Below, piece after piece: positions 37,200 to 46,493 of a stretch of 64,000 nucleotides of DNA. The stretch's first letter is position 1. Every line of letters starts with the position of its first letter. Origin of the DNA: Winogradskyella sediminis (GTDB lineage Bacteria; Bacteroidota; Bacteroidia; Flavobacteriales; Flavobacteriaceae); NCBI RefSeq assembly GCF_003387355.1, contig NZ_QUNH01000001.1:1188023-1252022 (forward strand), given 5' to 3'. The translations under genes and the position numbers were made by a program. Below the pieces are notes generated by a model that was given only the letters and a program-made list of their open reading frames with translations, made no database searches and was not told the origin of the DNA.

Positions 37200-38144
37200 A
37201 TGAATAAACAAACTTACGCTGGTATTCCAGAAGATTTAGCCAAATTAGAAACGGCTAAAATCGTATTAATTCCGGTACCATATGATGGTACAAGTACATG
37301 GCAAAAAGGTGCTGACAAAGGTCCTGATGCTTTTTTAGATGCTTCTGCTAATATGGAGCTCTATGATATTGAAACAGATTCTGAAGTCTATTTACAAGGA
37401 GTATTCTTGGCAGATGCTGTTACTGAGAATACATCACCAGAATCTATGGTAGAAGCCGTTCATAAAGTCACCAAATCGTATATTAAGAAGAACAAATTCG
37501 TAACTGTAATTGGTGGAGAACATTCTATATCTATTGGCACCATTAGAGCTTTCAATGAAATGTTCGAGAACATAACGGTTTTGCATATCGATGCGCATGC
37601 AGATTTACGTAAAAGCTACGAAGGTTCTACCTGCAACCATGCTTGTGCGGTTTATGAAGCGAGTCAAGCCACCAATTTAATTCAAGTAGGTATCCGATCA
37701 ATGGATAGCATTGAGAAAACCGTTATGGACGAAGAAAAAACTTATTTCGCTCATGAGATGGCTGTTGATGATGGTTGGATGGATGCGGCAATTGATCAAA
37801 TGACCGATAATGTATTTATCACATTCGATTTGGATGCCTTTGATCCTTCAATTATGCCTAGCACAGGAACTCCAGAACCAGGAGGTTTATTGTATTACGA
37901 AACCTTAGAATTTTTAAAACAAGTCTTCGAAGAAAAAAATGTGGTTGGGTTTGATATTGTAGAATTATGTCCTAATGAGATTGATAAATCGTCAGATTTT
38001 TTAGCGGCTAAATTGTACTACAAAATGTTGAGCTACAAATTTCAAGATCAAAATATAGAAGATCATTTTGAAAGCAACTTTCATAATTCAACACAAAACG
38101 GAAACAAAAAAACTAAATTCAACACAGAAGATGACAACGACTAA
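37200..38144 (+). CDS. speB: Agmatinase
   Basis: A 314-residue ureohydrolase with the binuclear manganese motifs GGEHS, HIDAHADLR and FDLDAFDPS. It hydrolyses agmatine to putrescine and urea. The C-terminal tail (about 290-314) is polar and rich in Asn, Lys and Glu; its last 14 bases overlap the start of the next gene, so translation is probably coupled. The 146-base gap upstream holds only a small hairpin (CTATC/GATAG at 37081-37097). Confidence 0.92.
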   Translation: MNKQTYAGIPEDLAKLETAKIVLIPVPYDGTSTWQKGADKGPDAFLDASANMELYDIETDSEVYLQGVFLADAVTENTSPESMVEAVHKVTKSYIKKNKFVTVIGGEHSISIGTIRAFNEMFENITVLHIDAHADLRKSYEGSTCNHACAVYEASQATNLIQVGIRSMDSIEKTVMDEEKTYFAHEMAVDDGWMDAAIDQMTDNVFITFDLDAFDPSIMPSTGTPEPGGLLYYETLEFLKQVFEEKNVVGFDIVELCPNEIDKSSDFLAAKLYYKMLSYKFQDQNIEDHFESNFHNSTQNGNKKTKFNTEDDND

Positions 38145-39108
38145 AGGAGAAATTTCAAAATTTATAGAAAAATATTATTTACACTTTAATGCTGCAGCTT
38201 TAGTTGATGCCGCTAAAGGGTACGAAGAACAACTCAATTCTGGAGCAAAGATGTTAGTTTCTTTGGCTGGTGCTATGAGTACAGCTGAACTGGGTAAGAT
38301 TTTTGCCGAAATGATTCGTCAAGATAAGGTTCAAATTGTGTCTTGTACAGGAGCAAATCTCGAAGAAGATATTATGAATTTAGTGGCGCATTCACATTAT
38401 AAACGCGTCCCAAATTATAGAGATTTAACACCTCAAGATGAATGGAATTTGCTCGAAAAAGGATTAAATCGAGTTACTGATACGTGTATTCCAGAAGAGG
38501 AAGCGTTTAGACGAATACAAGAACATATTGTAAAAATTTGGAAGGACGCTGAAGCTAAAGGTGAACGCTACTTGCCACATGAGTATATGTACAAGTTGTT
38601 GTTGTCAGGTGTTTTAGAAGAATATTACGAAATAGATATTAAAGATTCTTGGATGTATGCTGCCGCAGAGAAAAACTTACCTATTGTTTGTCCGGGTTGG
38701 GAAGATAGCACTATGGGGAACATTTTTGCTAGCTATGTTTTAAAAGGTGAGTTAAAAGCAAGTACTATGAAATCTGGTATAGAATACATGACCTTTTTGG
38801 CGGACTGGTATACCGATCATTCAGAAAATGGTATTGGATTCTTTCAAATAGGTGGTGGAATTGCTGGTGATTTTCCAATTTGTGTGGTACCTATGTTATA
38901 TCAAGACATGGAACGTACCGAGACCCCATTTTGGAGTTATTTTTGTCAAATAAGTGATAGTACTACAAGTTACGGCTCGTATTCTGGAGCGGTTCCTAAT
39001 GAGAAAATAACTTGGGGTAAATTAGATATTAATACCCCGAAATTTATCATTGAAAGTGATGCTACCATTGTTGCACCATTGATTTTTGCTTATCTTTTAG
39101 ATATGTAA
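38131..39108 (+). CDS. Deoxyhypusine synthase-like protein (possible homospermidine synthase)
   Basis: 325 residues from ATG 38131, chosen over an in-frame ATG at 38068 that lies deep in the agmatinase gene. The NAD-binding and active-site features of deoxyhypusine synthase are present: SLAGAMSTAELG near the N-terminus, VSCTGANLEEDIMN, GGGIAGDFPIC, and EKITWGKLD, whose Lys matches the enzyme-intermediate lysine of eukaryotic enzymes. Bacteria lack eIF5A, so such proteins probably transfer aminobutyl groups between free polyamines, for example making homospermidine from putrescine or spermidine. Stop and next start overlap (TAATG). Confidence 0.88.
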   Translation: MTTTKGEISKFIEKYYLHFNAAALVDAAKGYEEQLNSGAKMLVSLAGAMSTAELGKIFAEMIRQDKVQIVSCTGANLEEDIMNLVAHSHYKRVPNYRDLTPQDEWNLLEKGLNRVTDTCIPEEEAFRRIQEHIVKIWKDAEAKGERYLPHEYMYKLLLSGVLEEYYEIDIKDSWMYAAAEKNLPIVCPGWEDSTMGNIFASYVLKGELKASTMKSGIEYMTFLADWYTDHSENGIGFFQIGGGIAGDFPICVVPMLYQDMERTETPFWSYFCQISDSTTSYGSYSGAVPNEKITWGKLDINTPKFIIESDATIVAPLIFAYLLDM

Positions 39109-40640
39109 TGGAAGAGCATAAAATAGACAACATAGAATTAAGTTTTTTAACGGTTGACGATTTTGAAGCCTTAAAATCGGCAACCTTAGAAGCCTATGGT
39201 GGTGTTTTAAATTCGTATTGGAAAAAAGACCATATTGCGCGTTTAACTTCTATTTTTTCTGAAGGTCAAGTGGTTATCAAAATTGATGGCCAATTGGCTG
39301 GTTGTGCGTTGTCTTTAATTGTCGATTACGATAAAATTGATGACAACCACACTTATGCAGATATTATTGAAGGGGATAAATTTAAAAACCACGATCCTAA
39401 TGGAGATGTGCTTTACGGTATTGACGTTTTTATTAAACCTGAATATAGAGGTCTCCGATTAGGCCGACGTTTATACGATTACCGAAAAGAATTGTGTGAA
39501 AATCTAAACCTTAAGGGTATAGTTTTTGGCGGTAGAATGCCAAATTATTACAAGTATAAAGCACAATATTCCCCTAAAGAATATATTCAGAAGGTGAAGT
39601 ATAAGGAAATTCACGATCCGGTTTTAAACTTTCAGATGTCTAATGATTTTCATCCCATACGAATCATTAAAGGATATTTAGAAGGCGATACGGCTTCAAG
39701 TGAATATGCAGTGTTAATGGAATGGGATAATATTTATTATACCAAACCGAACAAAAAGGCGAGTAGTGTTAAAACTGTGGTGCGTTTAGGGTTGATTCAG
39801 TGGCAAATGCGACCTTATAACGATTTAGAGGATCTCATGCGACAAGTGGAGTACTTTGTAGATAGTGTGTCTGCTTATCGTTCAGATTTCGCTGTGTTTC
39901 CTGAGTTTTTTAATGCACCATTGATGGCAAAATACAATCATTTGCATGAGTCGCAAGCCATTAGAAAACTGGCAGGTTATACAAAAACTGTGGTAGAAAA
40001 GATGCAGCAATTGTCCATTTCATATAACATAAATATCATTTCTGGAAGTATGCCAGAAATTGTTGATGATGTTTTGTATAATGTGGGTTACTTATGCCGA
40101 AGAGATGGGAGTTTAGAGCGCTATGAGAAAATCCATGTCACACCAGATGAAGCTAAAGTCTGGGGCATGCAAAGGGGTAATCAACTCAAAACATTTGAAA
40201 CGGATGCAGGAAAAATAGGTGTATTAATTTGTTATGATTCCGAATTTCCTGAATTGTCTAGATTGTTAGCAGATGAAGGGATGGATATTTTATTTGTGCC
40301 GTTTTTAACCGACACTCAAAATGGGTATTCTCGTGTGCGTTTATGTGCACAAGCTAGAGCGATTGAAAATGAATGTTATGTAGCCATTGCAGGTAGTGTA
40401 GGGAATTTACCCAATGTAAATAATATGGATATCCAATATGCGCAATCTGCTGTGTTTACGCCTTGTGATTTTGCTTTTCCAAGTAATGGCATAAAGGCAG
40501 AAACTACACCTAATACAGAAATGATATTAGTTGCTGATATAGATTTGGGATTGTTAAGAGAATTGCATTCCTTTGGAGCAGTTAAAAATTTAAAAGATCG
40601 CAGAAAAGATGTTTACGATGTTATACGTGTAAACAAATAA
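39108..40640 (+). CDS. GNAT acetyltransferase fused to carbon-nitrogen hydrolase
   Basis: A 510-residue two-domain protein. Residues about 1-215 are a GNAT acetyltransferase (acetyl-CoA loop YRGLRLGRRLYDYRKEL). Residues about 225-510 are a nitrilase-family amidohydrolase with the triad Glu in FAVFPEFFNAPL, Lys in RYEKIHVTPDE and Cys in GVLICYDSEFPE. It overlaps the preceding stop by one base, so it is coupled to the polyamine genes. Plausible substrates are acylated or carbamoylated polyamines, but the reaction is unknown. Last gene of the operon. Confidence 0.88.
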   Translation: MEEHKIDNIELSFLTVDDFEALKSATLEAYGGVLNSYWKKDHIARLTSIFSEGQVVIKIDGQLAGCALSLIVDYDKIDDNHTYADIIEGDKFKNHDPNGDVLYGIDVFIKPEYRGLRLGRRLYDYRKELCENLNLKGIVFGGRMPNYYKYKAQYSPKEYIQKVKYKEIHDPVLNFQMSNDFHPIRIIKGYLEGDTASSEYAVLMEWDNIYYTKPNKKASSVKTVVRLGLIQWQMRPYNDLEDLMRQVEYFVDSVSAYRSDFAVFPEFFNAPLMAKYNHLHESQAIRKLAGYTKTVVEKMQQLSISYNINIISGSMPEIVDDVLYNVGYLCRRDGSLERYEKIHVTPDEAKVWGMQRGNQLKTFETDAGKIGVLICYDSEFPELSRLLADEGMDILFVPFLTDTQNGYSRVRLCAQARAIENECYVAIAGSVGNLPNVNNMDIQYAQSAVFTPCDFAFPSNGIKAETTPNTEMILVADIDLGLLRELHSFGAVKNLKDRRKDVYDVIRVNK

Positions 40641-40775
40641 GTATTATATTTAAAAAAAAAATAGCTTCAGAGATATTATGAGAAAATGACGTCGCCATAT
40701 CTTAACCCTTATTGTGGAGCATCATTTTTATTATGGATATAACAGCTGACATATAGAAAAAATAAAATTTACCTG

Positions 40776-41102
40776 ATGAAACCAAAAGACGCCCATTTAA
40801 AACGAGTAATTGTTGACTTTAAAAAGTTAACCCCTGAAATATTAGCGCTTCTAGTAGAAAAATATCCTGATGGATATGACGATGATAATGTTATCTCGTT
40901 TAAAAATGCTAAAAATGAAATTGTTGAAGCTGTTGAAGTTACTACCGAGGATACCAAATATTTGGTAAAAGTAAGCACCAAGCTAGAACAAACAATGGAA
41001 AATTACGACGAGGATGATTATGAAGATTTCGAAGATGATGATCCAAATGCAGTGGTAGATCCGGAATTAGAACCAGGTGCTGAAGACGCCGATTTTACCT
41101 AA
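40776..41102 (+). CDS. Acidic hypothetical protein
   Basis: A 108-residue soluble protein. The first 75 residues form a mixed alpha/beta region (IVDFKKLTPEILALLVEKYPDG); the last 35 are extremely acidic (ENYDEDDYEDFEDDDP). Acidic tails of this kind mimic nucleic acids or bind basic partners, but no family is recognised. It is a single gene between the polyamine operon and a strong terminator. A minus-strand frame covering the same bases is its shadow. Confidence 0.72.
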   Translation: MKPKDAHLKRVIVDFKKLTPEILALLVEKYPDGYDDDNVISFKNAKNEIVEAVEVTTEDTKYLVKVSTKLEQTMENYDEDDYEDFEDDDPNAVVDPELEPGAEDADFT

Positions 41103-41143
41103 ACAGTAATTTAAAATTTCGTTTTAAAATCCTATAAATTATT

Positions 41144-41190
41144 ACTCAGCTATAATTCTGTTTGCAGAACTCATATAGCTGAGTTTTTTT
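41144..41190. terminator. Rho-independent terminator
   Basis: ACTCAGCTAT (41144-41153) pairs with ATAGCTGAGT (41175-41184), perfect 10 bp, followed by a T-run to 41190. It ends the acidic hypothetical gene and separates it from the convergent glycosyltransferase operon. Confidence 0.85.
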
Positions 41191-41216
41191 GTTAGCAACC
41201 TGATTAAAAGATAAAA

Positions 41217-42584
41217 TTAATCAAGCTTTAGGTATTTTATTGATAACGATTTTTTGAGAAGTACTTCCCAGATAAATACAGCAAATACAATGATATATTC
41301 TAGGCTTATAATCCATAGGTTTTCGGTATTTGAAGCGTTTGTGTAAGCCAGATAACTTAAAATGATGACCAAGGACCAAACTAGTGGGAATTTGTAATTG
41401 GTGAATATGCCACATATAATGAGTGTAGCAATGTACCATGGATGTACTGTGGTGCTTAAAAACAAGTAACATGTTAAGACCAATAACATTGAAGTTATTA
41501 ATTGTGGTAACTGCATATGCTTTTTTATAAACGAAAAGCTTAAAATAATCAGTATAGCAATAATCGGCAGTACTTTACCAATTATTGCAATTTCATTATA
41601 ACCTGTAATACTATAGCCAATAGCTCTAGCAAGGTAATAGATACTTGCGTTGAATTCAAAATTTCCAAACCAAAGTCCCACCGTTTTAGAATAATTGTCT
41701 ATAAATTCCATTGAGAAAAATGGCAAGAAGAAGGCTATTAGCGAGAGTCCAATAACGGTGTAGAACATTATAAGTTTTGAATATGAAATCTTGCTTGTAT
41801 CCGCTCTTTTAAAATAATTATAAAACAGCGGTAGCAACATCAATGGTATTAATTTTACCGAAACCGAACAAGCCAAGATAAAAGCTGCCCATTTCCATTT
41901 GTTAATTTGTAAGAGGTAAAGCGACCAAATAAAGAAGAAAATCATGACTCCTTCAAAATGAAGATTTCCTGTAAGTTCAATTATTATAAACGGATTTAAG
42001 GAGTACCAGAAAATGCGATGAACAGGCATGTTTAATGCTTTCAGAAGTTTTTTTCCGAAGTAAATGGTGCCAATGTCTGCTGCAATGATAAGAAGACGCA
42101 TAACAATAACAGCTCCCAAAATACTTTTACTAGAGAAGAATGCTGCAATGGTAAAGCATAACTGATTTATGGGAGGGTAATTGGTAAAATGAGAAGCGCT
42201 TAAAGCTCCCATACCATTATATAAGGTTTGTGCTTGCGCAATTGGAAATTTTCCGTTGAGAATAAAAGAATCAGGTGTGTATAGATAGGGGTTAAATCCT
42301 TCCATAATCATACGGCCGTCCCATATAAAGCGGTAAAAATCTTGAGATAAATTTGGAGTCGCGCACAGAAATAATAAGCGAACAACAACAGAGAAAACAA
42401 TTAAAAGTCTAAAATCTAATTGTCTTTTTATAATCTGAAAAGTTAGGATAAAGAGCGTAACATAAATACCGATTAATGGTAATGCGTCTGCACGCATTAT
42501 GCCATAAGCAAACCAAATGTATAGAACACAACTAAGAATAAAAAATAGGATAGGAACTTTGTGATATTTCCAAAGCAAACTCAC
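41217..42584 (-). CDS. GT-C-type polyprenyl-phosphate-sugar-dependent glycosyltransferase
   Basis: A 455-residue protein with about eleven to twelve membrane helices. The first external loop carries the acidic GT-C signature (SQDFYRFIWDGRMIMEGFNPY) seen in mannosyltransferases, here given as SQDFYRFIWDG and EGFNPY. Such enzymes take a sugar from a lipid phosphate carrier on the outer face of the inner membrane. It starts at GTG 42584, overlapping the previous stop by 4 bases, and shares an operon with a dolichyl-phosphate-mannose-synthase-like gene that could make its donor. Confidence 0.82.
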   Translation of the reverse strand: MSLLWKYHKVPILFFILSCVLYIWFAYGIMRADALPLIGIYVTLFILTFQIIKRQLDFRLLIVFSVVVRLLFLCATPNLSQDFYRFIWDGRMIMEGFNPYLYTPDSFILNGKFPIAQAQTLYNGMGALSASHFTNYPPINQLCFTIAAFFSSKSILGAVIVMRLLIIAADIGTIYFGKKLLKALNMPVHRIFWYSLNPFIIIELTGNLHFEGVMIFFFIWSLYLLQINKWKWAAFILACSVSVKLIPLMLLPLFYNYFKRADTSKISYSKLIMFYTVIGLSLIAFFLPFFSMEFIDNYSKTVGLWFGNFEFNASIYYLARAIGYSITGYNEIAIIGKVLPIIAILIILSFSFIKKHMQLPQLITSMLLVLTCYLFLSTTVHPWYIATLIICGIFTNYKFPLVWSLVIILSYLAYTNASNTENLWIISLEYIIVFAVFIWEVLLKKSLSIKYLKLD

Positions 42585-44071
42585 ACCTTAGAGCTTAATG
42601 ACTTAAAGAATACATAGCCAAAACCAATAAAAAGCATTAAGTGAAATGGGAACAAACCAAAATCACCTCCTTGGTCTCCTACAATAAAAGCGCTATACAT
42701 ACCAAAAGCAAAATAGAGCATTAAAAAACCTTCAATCACCACATGTGGAGATAATTTTTTTCTGAGGTATTTATTGCCTTTCCATGAATCTCTAATGGTG
42801 CTAATATTAAATTTAGGAGTTCTTACAAATTCACTACGTTTTCCAATATGACCTTCAATTACCGCAATTGAATTATGAAGCGAAAAGCCCATTGCAATTG
42901 AGAAGAACGTAAAGAACATTCCTATATAACTAAAGAATTTCTTAAAACCACTACCATAGATGTTGCGATACATAAACCAATAACACACAAAGAAAATAAT
43001 GGTGCTCATTACAAAGAAACTCATCACATAGAAATAATTTCTTAAATGCGCGTATTCGTTTTTTATGTACAACATCGGAATACTTAAAATAGCAACAGTA
43101 AAAATGCTTAAAAACATGGTGCTGTTTAATAAGTGCAATAACCCGTGAATTTTAGTTTTAGACGAAATATTGTCCGATTTTATAACGCGCCAAAGCATTT
43201 TTCTGAAGTTTTCGGCTCCACCCTTATTCCAACGGAATTGTTGTGAACGCGCAGCGCTAATGACTACTGGTAATTCTGCAGGAGTTTCAACATCTTCTAA
43301 ATATTTAAACTCCCAATTTTTTAATTGTGCTCGGTAACTTAAATCTAAATCTTCAGTCAGGGTATCGCCTTCCCAATTTCCAGCATCTAGGATACAAGCT
43401 TTTCGCCAAACTCCGGCTGTGCCGTTAAAATTAATAAAATGACCTTTACTATTTCTACCTACTTGCTCTAATGTAAAATGCGCATCTAAAGCAAAAGCTT
43501 GAATCTTCGTTAACAAGGAATAATTTCTATTAATATGACCCCAACGCGTTTGAACCACACCTATATTTTCATTTTTAAAATAAGGAATGGTACGCTTTAA
43601 CCAGTTTGGTTGTGGTAAAAAGTCAGCATCAAAAATAGCTATAAATTCACCTTTTGCAATTTTTAAACCTTCTTTTAAAGCTCCAGCTTTAAATCCACTT
43701 CTGTCAGTTCTGGTAATATGTTTTATGTCTAAACCCGTTTTTGCTAATTGCTCTACATGTGCTTTGGTTGTCGCCACAGTTTCATCTGTAGAATCATCTA
43801 AAACTTGAATCTCTAATTTGTCTTTAGGATATTCTAAAAGCGCAATATTATCTAATAAACGCTCCATCACATACATTTCGTTGTAAACAGGAAGTTGAAT
43901 GGTTACAAATGGGATTTCTTCAGCAATAGAAAAATCAAAGATATCGCAATCTTGTCTTTTCTTTTTTGAAGATAAATAATTGTAAAGTAAATTTAGTTGC
44001 GCTAAAGCGTACATAAATATGAGTACAATGGCAACGGTGTAGATAACAATAACGATTGATTCGAGAATCAT
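42581..44071 (-). CDS. Processive GT2 glycosyltransferase, cellulose-synthase-like
   Basis: A 496-residue membrane protein: N-terminal helix, GT2 domain (LDDSTDETVA, DADFLPQPNWL, TEDLDLSYRAQ), the QQFRWNKGG motif that corresponds to QxxRW of processive enzymes, then four or five membrane helices. It uses a nucleotide sugar to extend a polysaccharide or lipid-linked sugar at the inner membrane. It overlaps both neighbours by 4 bases, so the three genes form one translationally coupled unit. Confidence 0.88.
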   Translation of the reverse strand: MILESIVIVIYTVAIVLIFMYALAQLNLLYNYLSSKKKRQDCDIFDFSIAEEIPFVTIQLPVYNEMYVMERLLDNIALLEYPKDKLEIQVLDDSTDETVATTKAHVEQLAKTGLDIKHITRTDRSGFKAGALKEGLKIAKGEFIAIFDADFLPQPNWLKRTIPYFKNENIGVVQTRWGHINRNYSLLTKIQAFALDAHFTLEQVGRNSKGHFINFNGTAGVWRKACILDAGNWEGDTLTEDLDLSYRAQLKNWEFKYLEDVETPAELPVVISAARSQQFRWNKGGAENFRKMLWRVIKSDNISSKTKIHGLLHLLNSTMFLSIFTVAILSIPMLYIKNEYAHLRNYFYVMSFFVMSTIIFFVCYWFMYRNIYGSGFKKFFSYIGMFFTFFSIAMGFSLHNSIAVIEGHIGKRSEFVRTPKFNISTIRDSWKGNKYLRKKLSPHVVIEGFLMLYFAFGMYSAFIVGDQGGDFGLFPFHLMLFIGFGYVFFKSLSSKV

Positions 44072-44760
44072 TTTTTAAAACTGTATTTAAAAATCCAACC
44101 TAAGATTTTTATGCCTGCAAAGATAGCACCTTTTATCGTACCTGAAACTTTTGAGACACCTATTCTGTTTCTATAATTAACAGGAATTTCTCTATAGCTT
44201 AATTTCTGTTTTAAAACTTTTAATTGCATTTCTACCGTCCAGCCGTACGTTTTATCTTCCATATTAAGGCCTAATAATTTAGAGTACTTAATAGCTCTAA
44301 AAGGACCTAAATCTGTAAAAGTTGATTGAAAAAATAACGCCATTAAGCTTGTTGCTAGCCAATTACCAAAAATTTGAGGTGTGGTCATAGAGCCTTCTTC
44401 CCGTAAGTTTTTAACGCGTGCACCAACTACGAAATCTATATTTTCTTTTACTATAGGTTGAATGATTTTTGTGAGTTCTTCAGGATAATCGCTATAATCT
44501 CCGTCTAAAAAAACGATGATATCTGGCTTTTTTTCTAATTTAGAAATATAATCCATTCCTTTTAAACAAGCGTAACCATAGCCTTTTTGGTGCTCAACAA
44601 GTACAGTTGCACCTGCGTTTTTGGCATTAATTTCAGTATTGTCGGTAGAATTATTACTCACCACAATAACTTCATCAACTATTGAGGGTATGTCTTTTAT
44701 AACTAAAGGAATGGATGCTTCCTCGTTATAAGCTGGAATAATAACTTTTATGTTGGGCAT
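44068..44760 (-). CDS. Dolichyl-phosphate-mannose-synthase-like GT2 glycosyltransferase
   Basis: A 230-residue GT2 protein with KVIIPAYNEEASI, NNSTDNTE and FLDGDYSDYPEEL (metal-binding Asp pair) and no large membrane domain apart from a weak C-terminal hydrophobic stretch. Such proteins load a sugar onto a polyprenyl phosphate. As the first gene of the three-gene operon it could supply the GT-C enzyme at the end of the operon with its lipid-linked donor. Sugar identity is unknown. Confidence 0.85.
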   Translation of the reverse strand: MPNIKVIIPAYNEEASIPLVIKDIPSIVDEVIVVSNNSTDNTEINAKNAGATVLVEHQKGYGYACLKGMDYISKLEKKPDIIVFLDGDYSDYPEELTKIIQPIVKENIDFVVGARVKNLREEGSMTTPQIFGNWLATSLMALFFQSTFTDLGPFRAIKYSKLLGLNMEDKTYGWTVEMQLKVLKQKLSYREIPVNYRNRIGVSKVSGTIKGAIFAGIKILGWIFKYSFKK

Positions 44761-44802
44761 TTAATTCAATTAAAAATGCAATAATACAATTTTGAAAAGG
44801 CA

Positions 44803-44840
44803 TTAGCTTAGGTATTCACCGGAAGTTTTATCTAAGCTAA
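44803..44840. other. Hairpin between oxidoreductase and glycosyltransferase operons
   Basis: TTAGCTTAG (44803-44811) pairs with CTAAGCTAA (44832-44840), perfect 9 bp with a 20-base loop. On the minus strand it lies after the Fe-S protein gene and 43 bases before the glycosyltransferase start. With only a T4 after it, it may be a weak terminator or a leader structure. Confidence 0.35.
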
Positions 44841-44903
44841 CAAAGACAGCAATTAATTATGCTAATGTTCTGATGTTTCTTTTAAACGATAAGTGATGAA
44901 TCC

Positions 44904-46493
44904 TTACTTCTGATTTACCAATTCCATTAAATCAACATCATTCCCTAATAATACATCTTTTGAGTTAATTCTACCTTTCATGCTATCGTTTTCTAACTTT
45001 AAAACTCCTCTAGGACAAACCGCAGAACAAATACCACAACCCACACAACTAGAGCGTACAATATTTTCACCCTTCTGTGCATATGCTCTCACATCAATTC
45101 CCATCTCACAATACGTGGAACAGTTACCGCAAGAAATACATTGCCCTCCGTTAGTGGTAATTCTAAATTTAGAAAATAAGCGTTGCTGAAGGCCTAAAAT
45201 AGCAGCCATAGGACAACCAAAACGACACCAAGAGCGGTTACCTAATATTGGATAAAAACCGGTGCCAATTACCCCAGAAAAGATGGAGCCAATATAGATA
45301 CCATATGCTGCTCTTAATGCTCCGGCTTTAATATAGAAAAGATGATCTGTTGTGCCTGTAAAATGCATAAATAACAAAAGTGCAATTGCAATAAAGAAGC
45401 TAATAGCTCCGTATTTTGCATCTTTTGCTAATTCCTGACGTTTAAATATCATAGTCGCCGCAAAGACTAAGGTTAATAAACCAATAACTAAACTGATGAA
45501 AACACCTCGCGTAAGCCAAAAATCATTTTTATCGTATCCGAGATAAGTGTACACGACTGCTGTGGTCATAATCACCGAAAAAACTAATACCACATGGATT
45601 AACCAACGCTCAATTTTCCATGCGTACATTTTTTTAGAGGATAATTGCCTAAAAGAGTCACCAGCCGTTTCGGCTAAGCCACCACAACCGCAAACCCAAG
45701 AACAATACCAACGTTTACCATATTTATAGGTTAAGATTGGTGTAAAAACAAAAATTGATAGGATGCCAAAAATGAGTAAAGCTAGTCCAATATTACCACT
45801 AGATAAAAACCCTTTTACAGACCACTCATCAAAAATATAGTAGTTTAATGGCCAAATACTTTTAAGGTCGTAGTAGGGCAAATCATTATTCATAACGTAC
45901 ATAAATTCAGGAATCAAAAAGGCAAAACCCAATTGAAAAAACATCACTGAGACTGTACGTAATTGCTGGTAACGATTGTGCCTGTATTTCAAAATAAATT
46001 TATATCCAAAAGCCAAAATAGCAACAGTATAAAGTGTACCATACACAAACCACTGACTGGCATTACGCCCGCTTAATAATTGACTCAAGGGATCAAAAAG
46101 GGCAATTAATCCTGTGTTTGCTTCTCCGTTTGTACCTAAACCCAAATATTTTGGAAAAAAATATAGAACAATATAGAAGGTGGTTAAAACAACTCCGAGA
46201 ATCCACCCTAAAATTCCACGCGATGAAATAGATTTAAACCAAACACCATCGTTTTTTATACCTTCATGCTTGGCGAGGTATGCTTCTCTAGAAAACCATA
46301 GAGTACCACCAATAATGGCACTTAAGGCTAAGGTAAGAAATACCCCTTGGTTAGGGAAATTAGTGTTTAGTAGGGCTAAGGTTAATATAAATAACCCAAT
46401 AACTCCAATGGCAACGGCTGCTTTTTGTTTGTTGTTAATACCTAAGGCATCTGGTTTAGCCAAAGACATGCTGTGATTTAATTTGTTGCTCAT
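44904..46493 (-). CDS. Polytopic membrane 4Fe-4S protein (NapH/NosR/CcoG-like)
   Basis: A 529-residue protein with about ten membrane helices and a C-terminal ferredoxin domain: CISCGNCSTYCEMG and CVGCGICSAVCPRG bind two 4Fe-4S clusters. Two further Cys motifs lie at membrane borders: WCSWVCGCGG and CRFGCPMA, as in NapH and NosR proteins. These pass electrons across or along the inner membrane. Its start overlaps the stop of the FAD oxidoreductase gene by one base, so that flavoprotein is the natural electron donor or acceptor. The terminal partner is unknown. Confidence 0.85.
   Translation of the reverse strand: MSNKLNHSMSLAKPDALGINNKQKAAVAIGVIGLFILTLALLNTNFPNQGVFLTLALSAIIGGTLWFSREAYLAKHEGIKNDGVWFKSISSRGILGWILGVVLTTFYIVLYFFPKYLGLGTNGEANTGLIALFDPLSQLLSGRNASQWFVYGTLYTVAILAFGYKFILKYRHNRYQQLRTVSVMFFQLGFAFLIPEFMYVMNNDLPYYDLKSIWPLNYYIFDEWSVKGFLSSGNIGLALLIFGILSIFVFTPILTYKYGKRWYCSWVCGCGGLAETAGDSFRQLSSKKMYAWKIERWLIHVVLVFSVIMTTAVVYTYLGYDKNDFWLTRGVFISLVIGLLTLVFAATMIFKRQELAKDAKYGAISFFIAIALLLFMHFTGTTDHLFYIKAGALRAAYGIYIGSIFSGVIGTGFYPILGNRSWCRFGCPMAAILGLQQRLFSKFRITTNGGQCISCGNCSTYCEMGIDVRAYAQKGENIVRSSCVGCGICSAVCPRGVLKLENDSMKGRINSKDVLLGNDVDLMELVNQK

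Noticed and set aside
38068-38130. ATG 38068 as start of the DHS-like gene
   Set aside because: It would overlap the agmatinase gene by 77 bases and adds 21 residues unlike the family; ATG 38131 fits.
40769-40981. 70-codon minus-strand frame over the acidic hypothetical
   Set aside because: The plus-strand frame has a start, an own terminator and coherent composition; the minus frame has neither.
46180-46476. 98-codon plus-strand frame
   Set aside because: Antisense to the membrane 4Fe-4S protein with its clear helices; no promoter seen.
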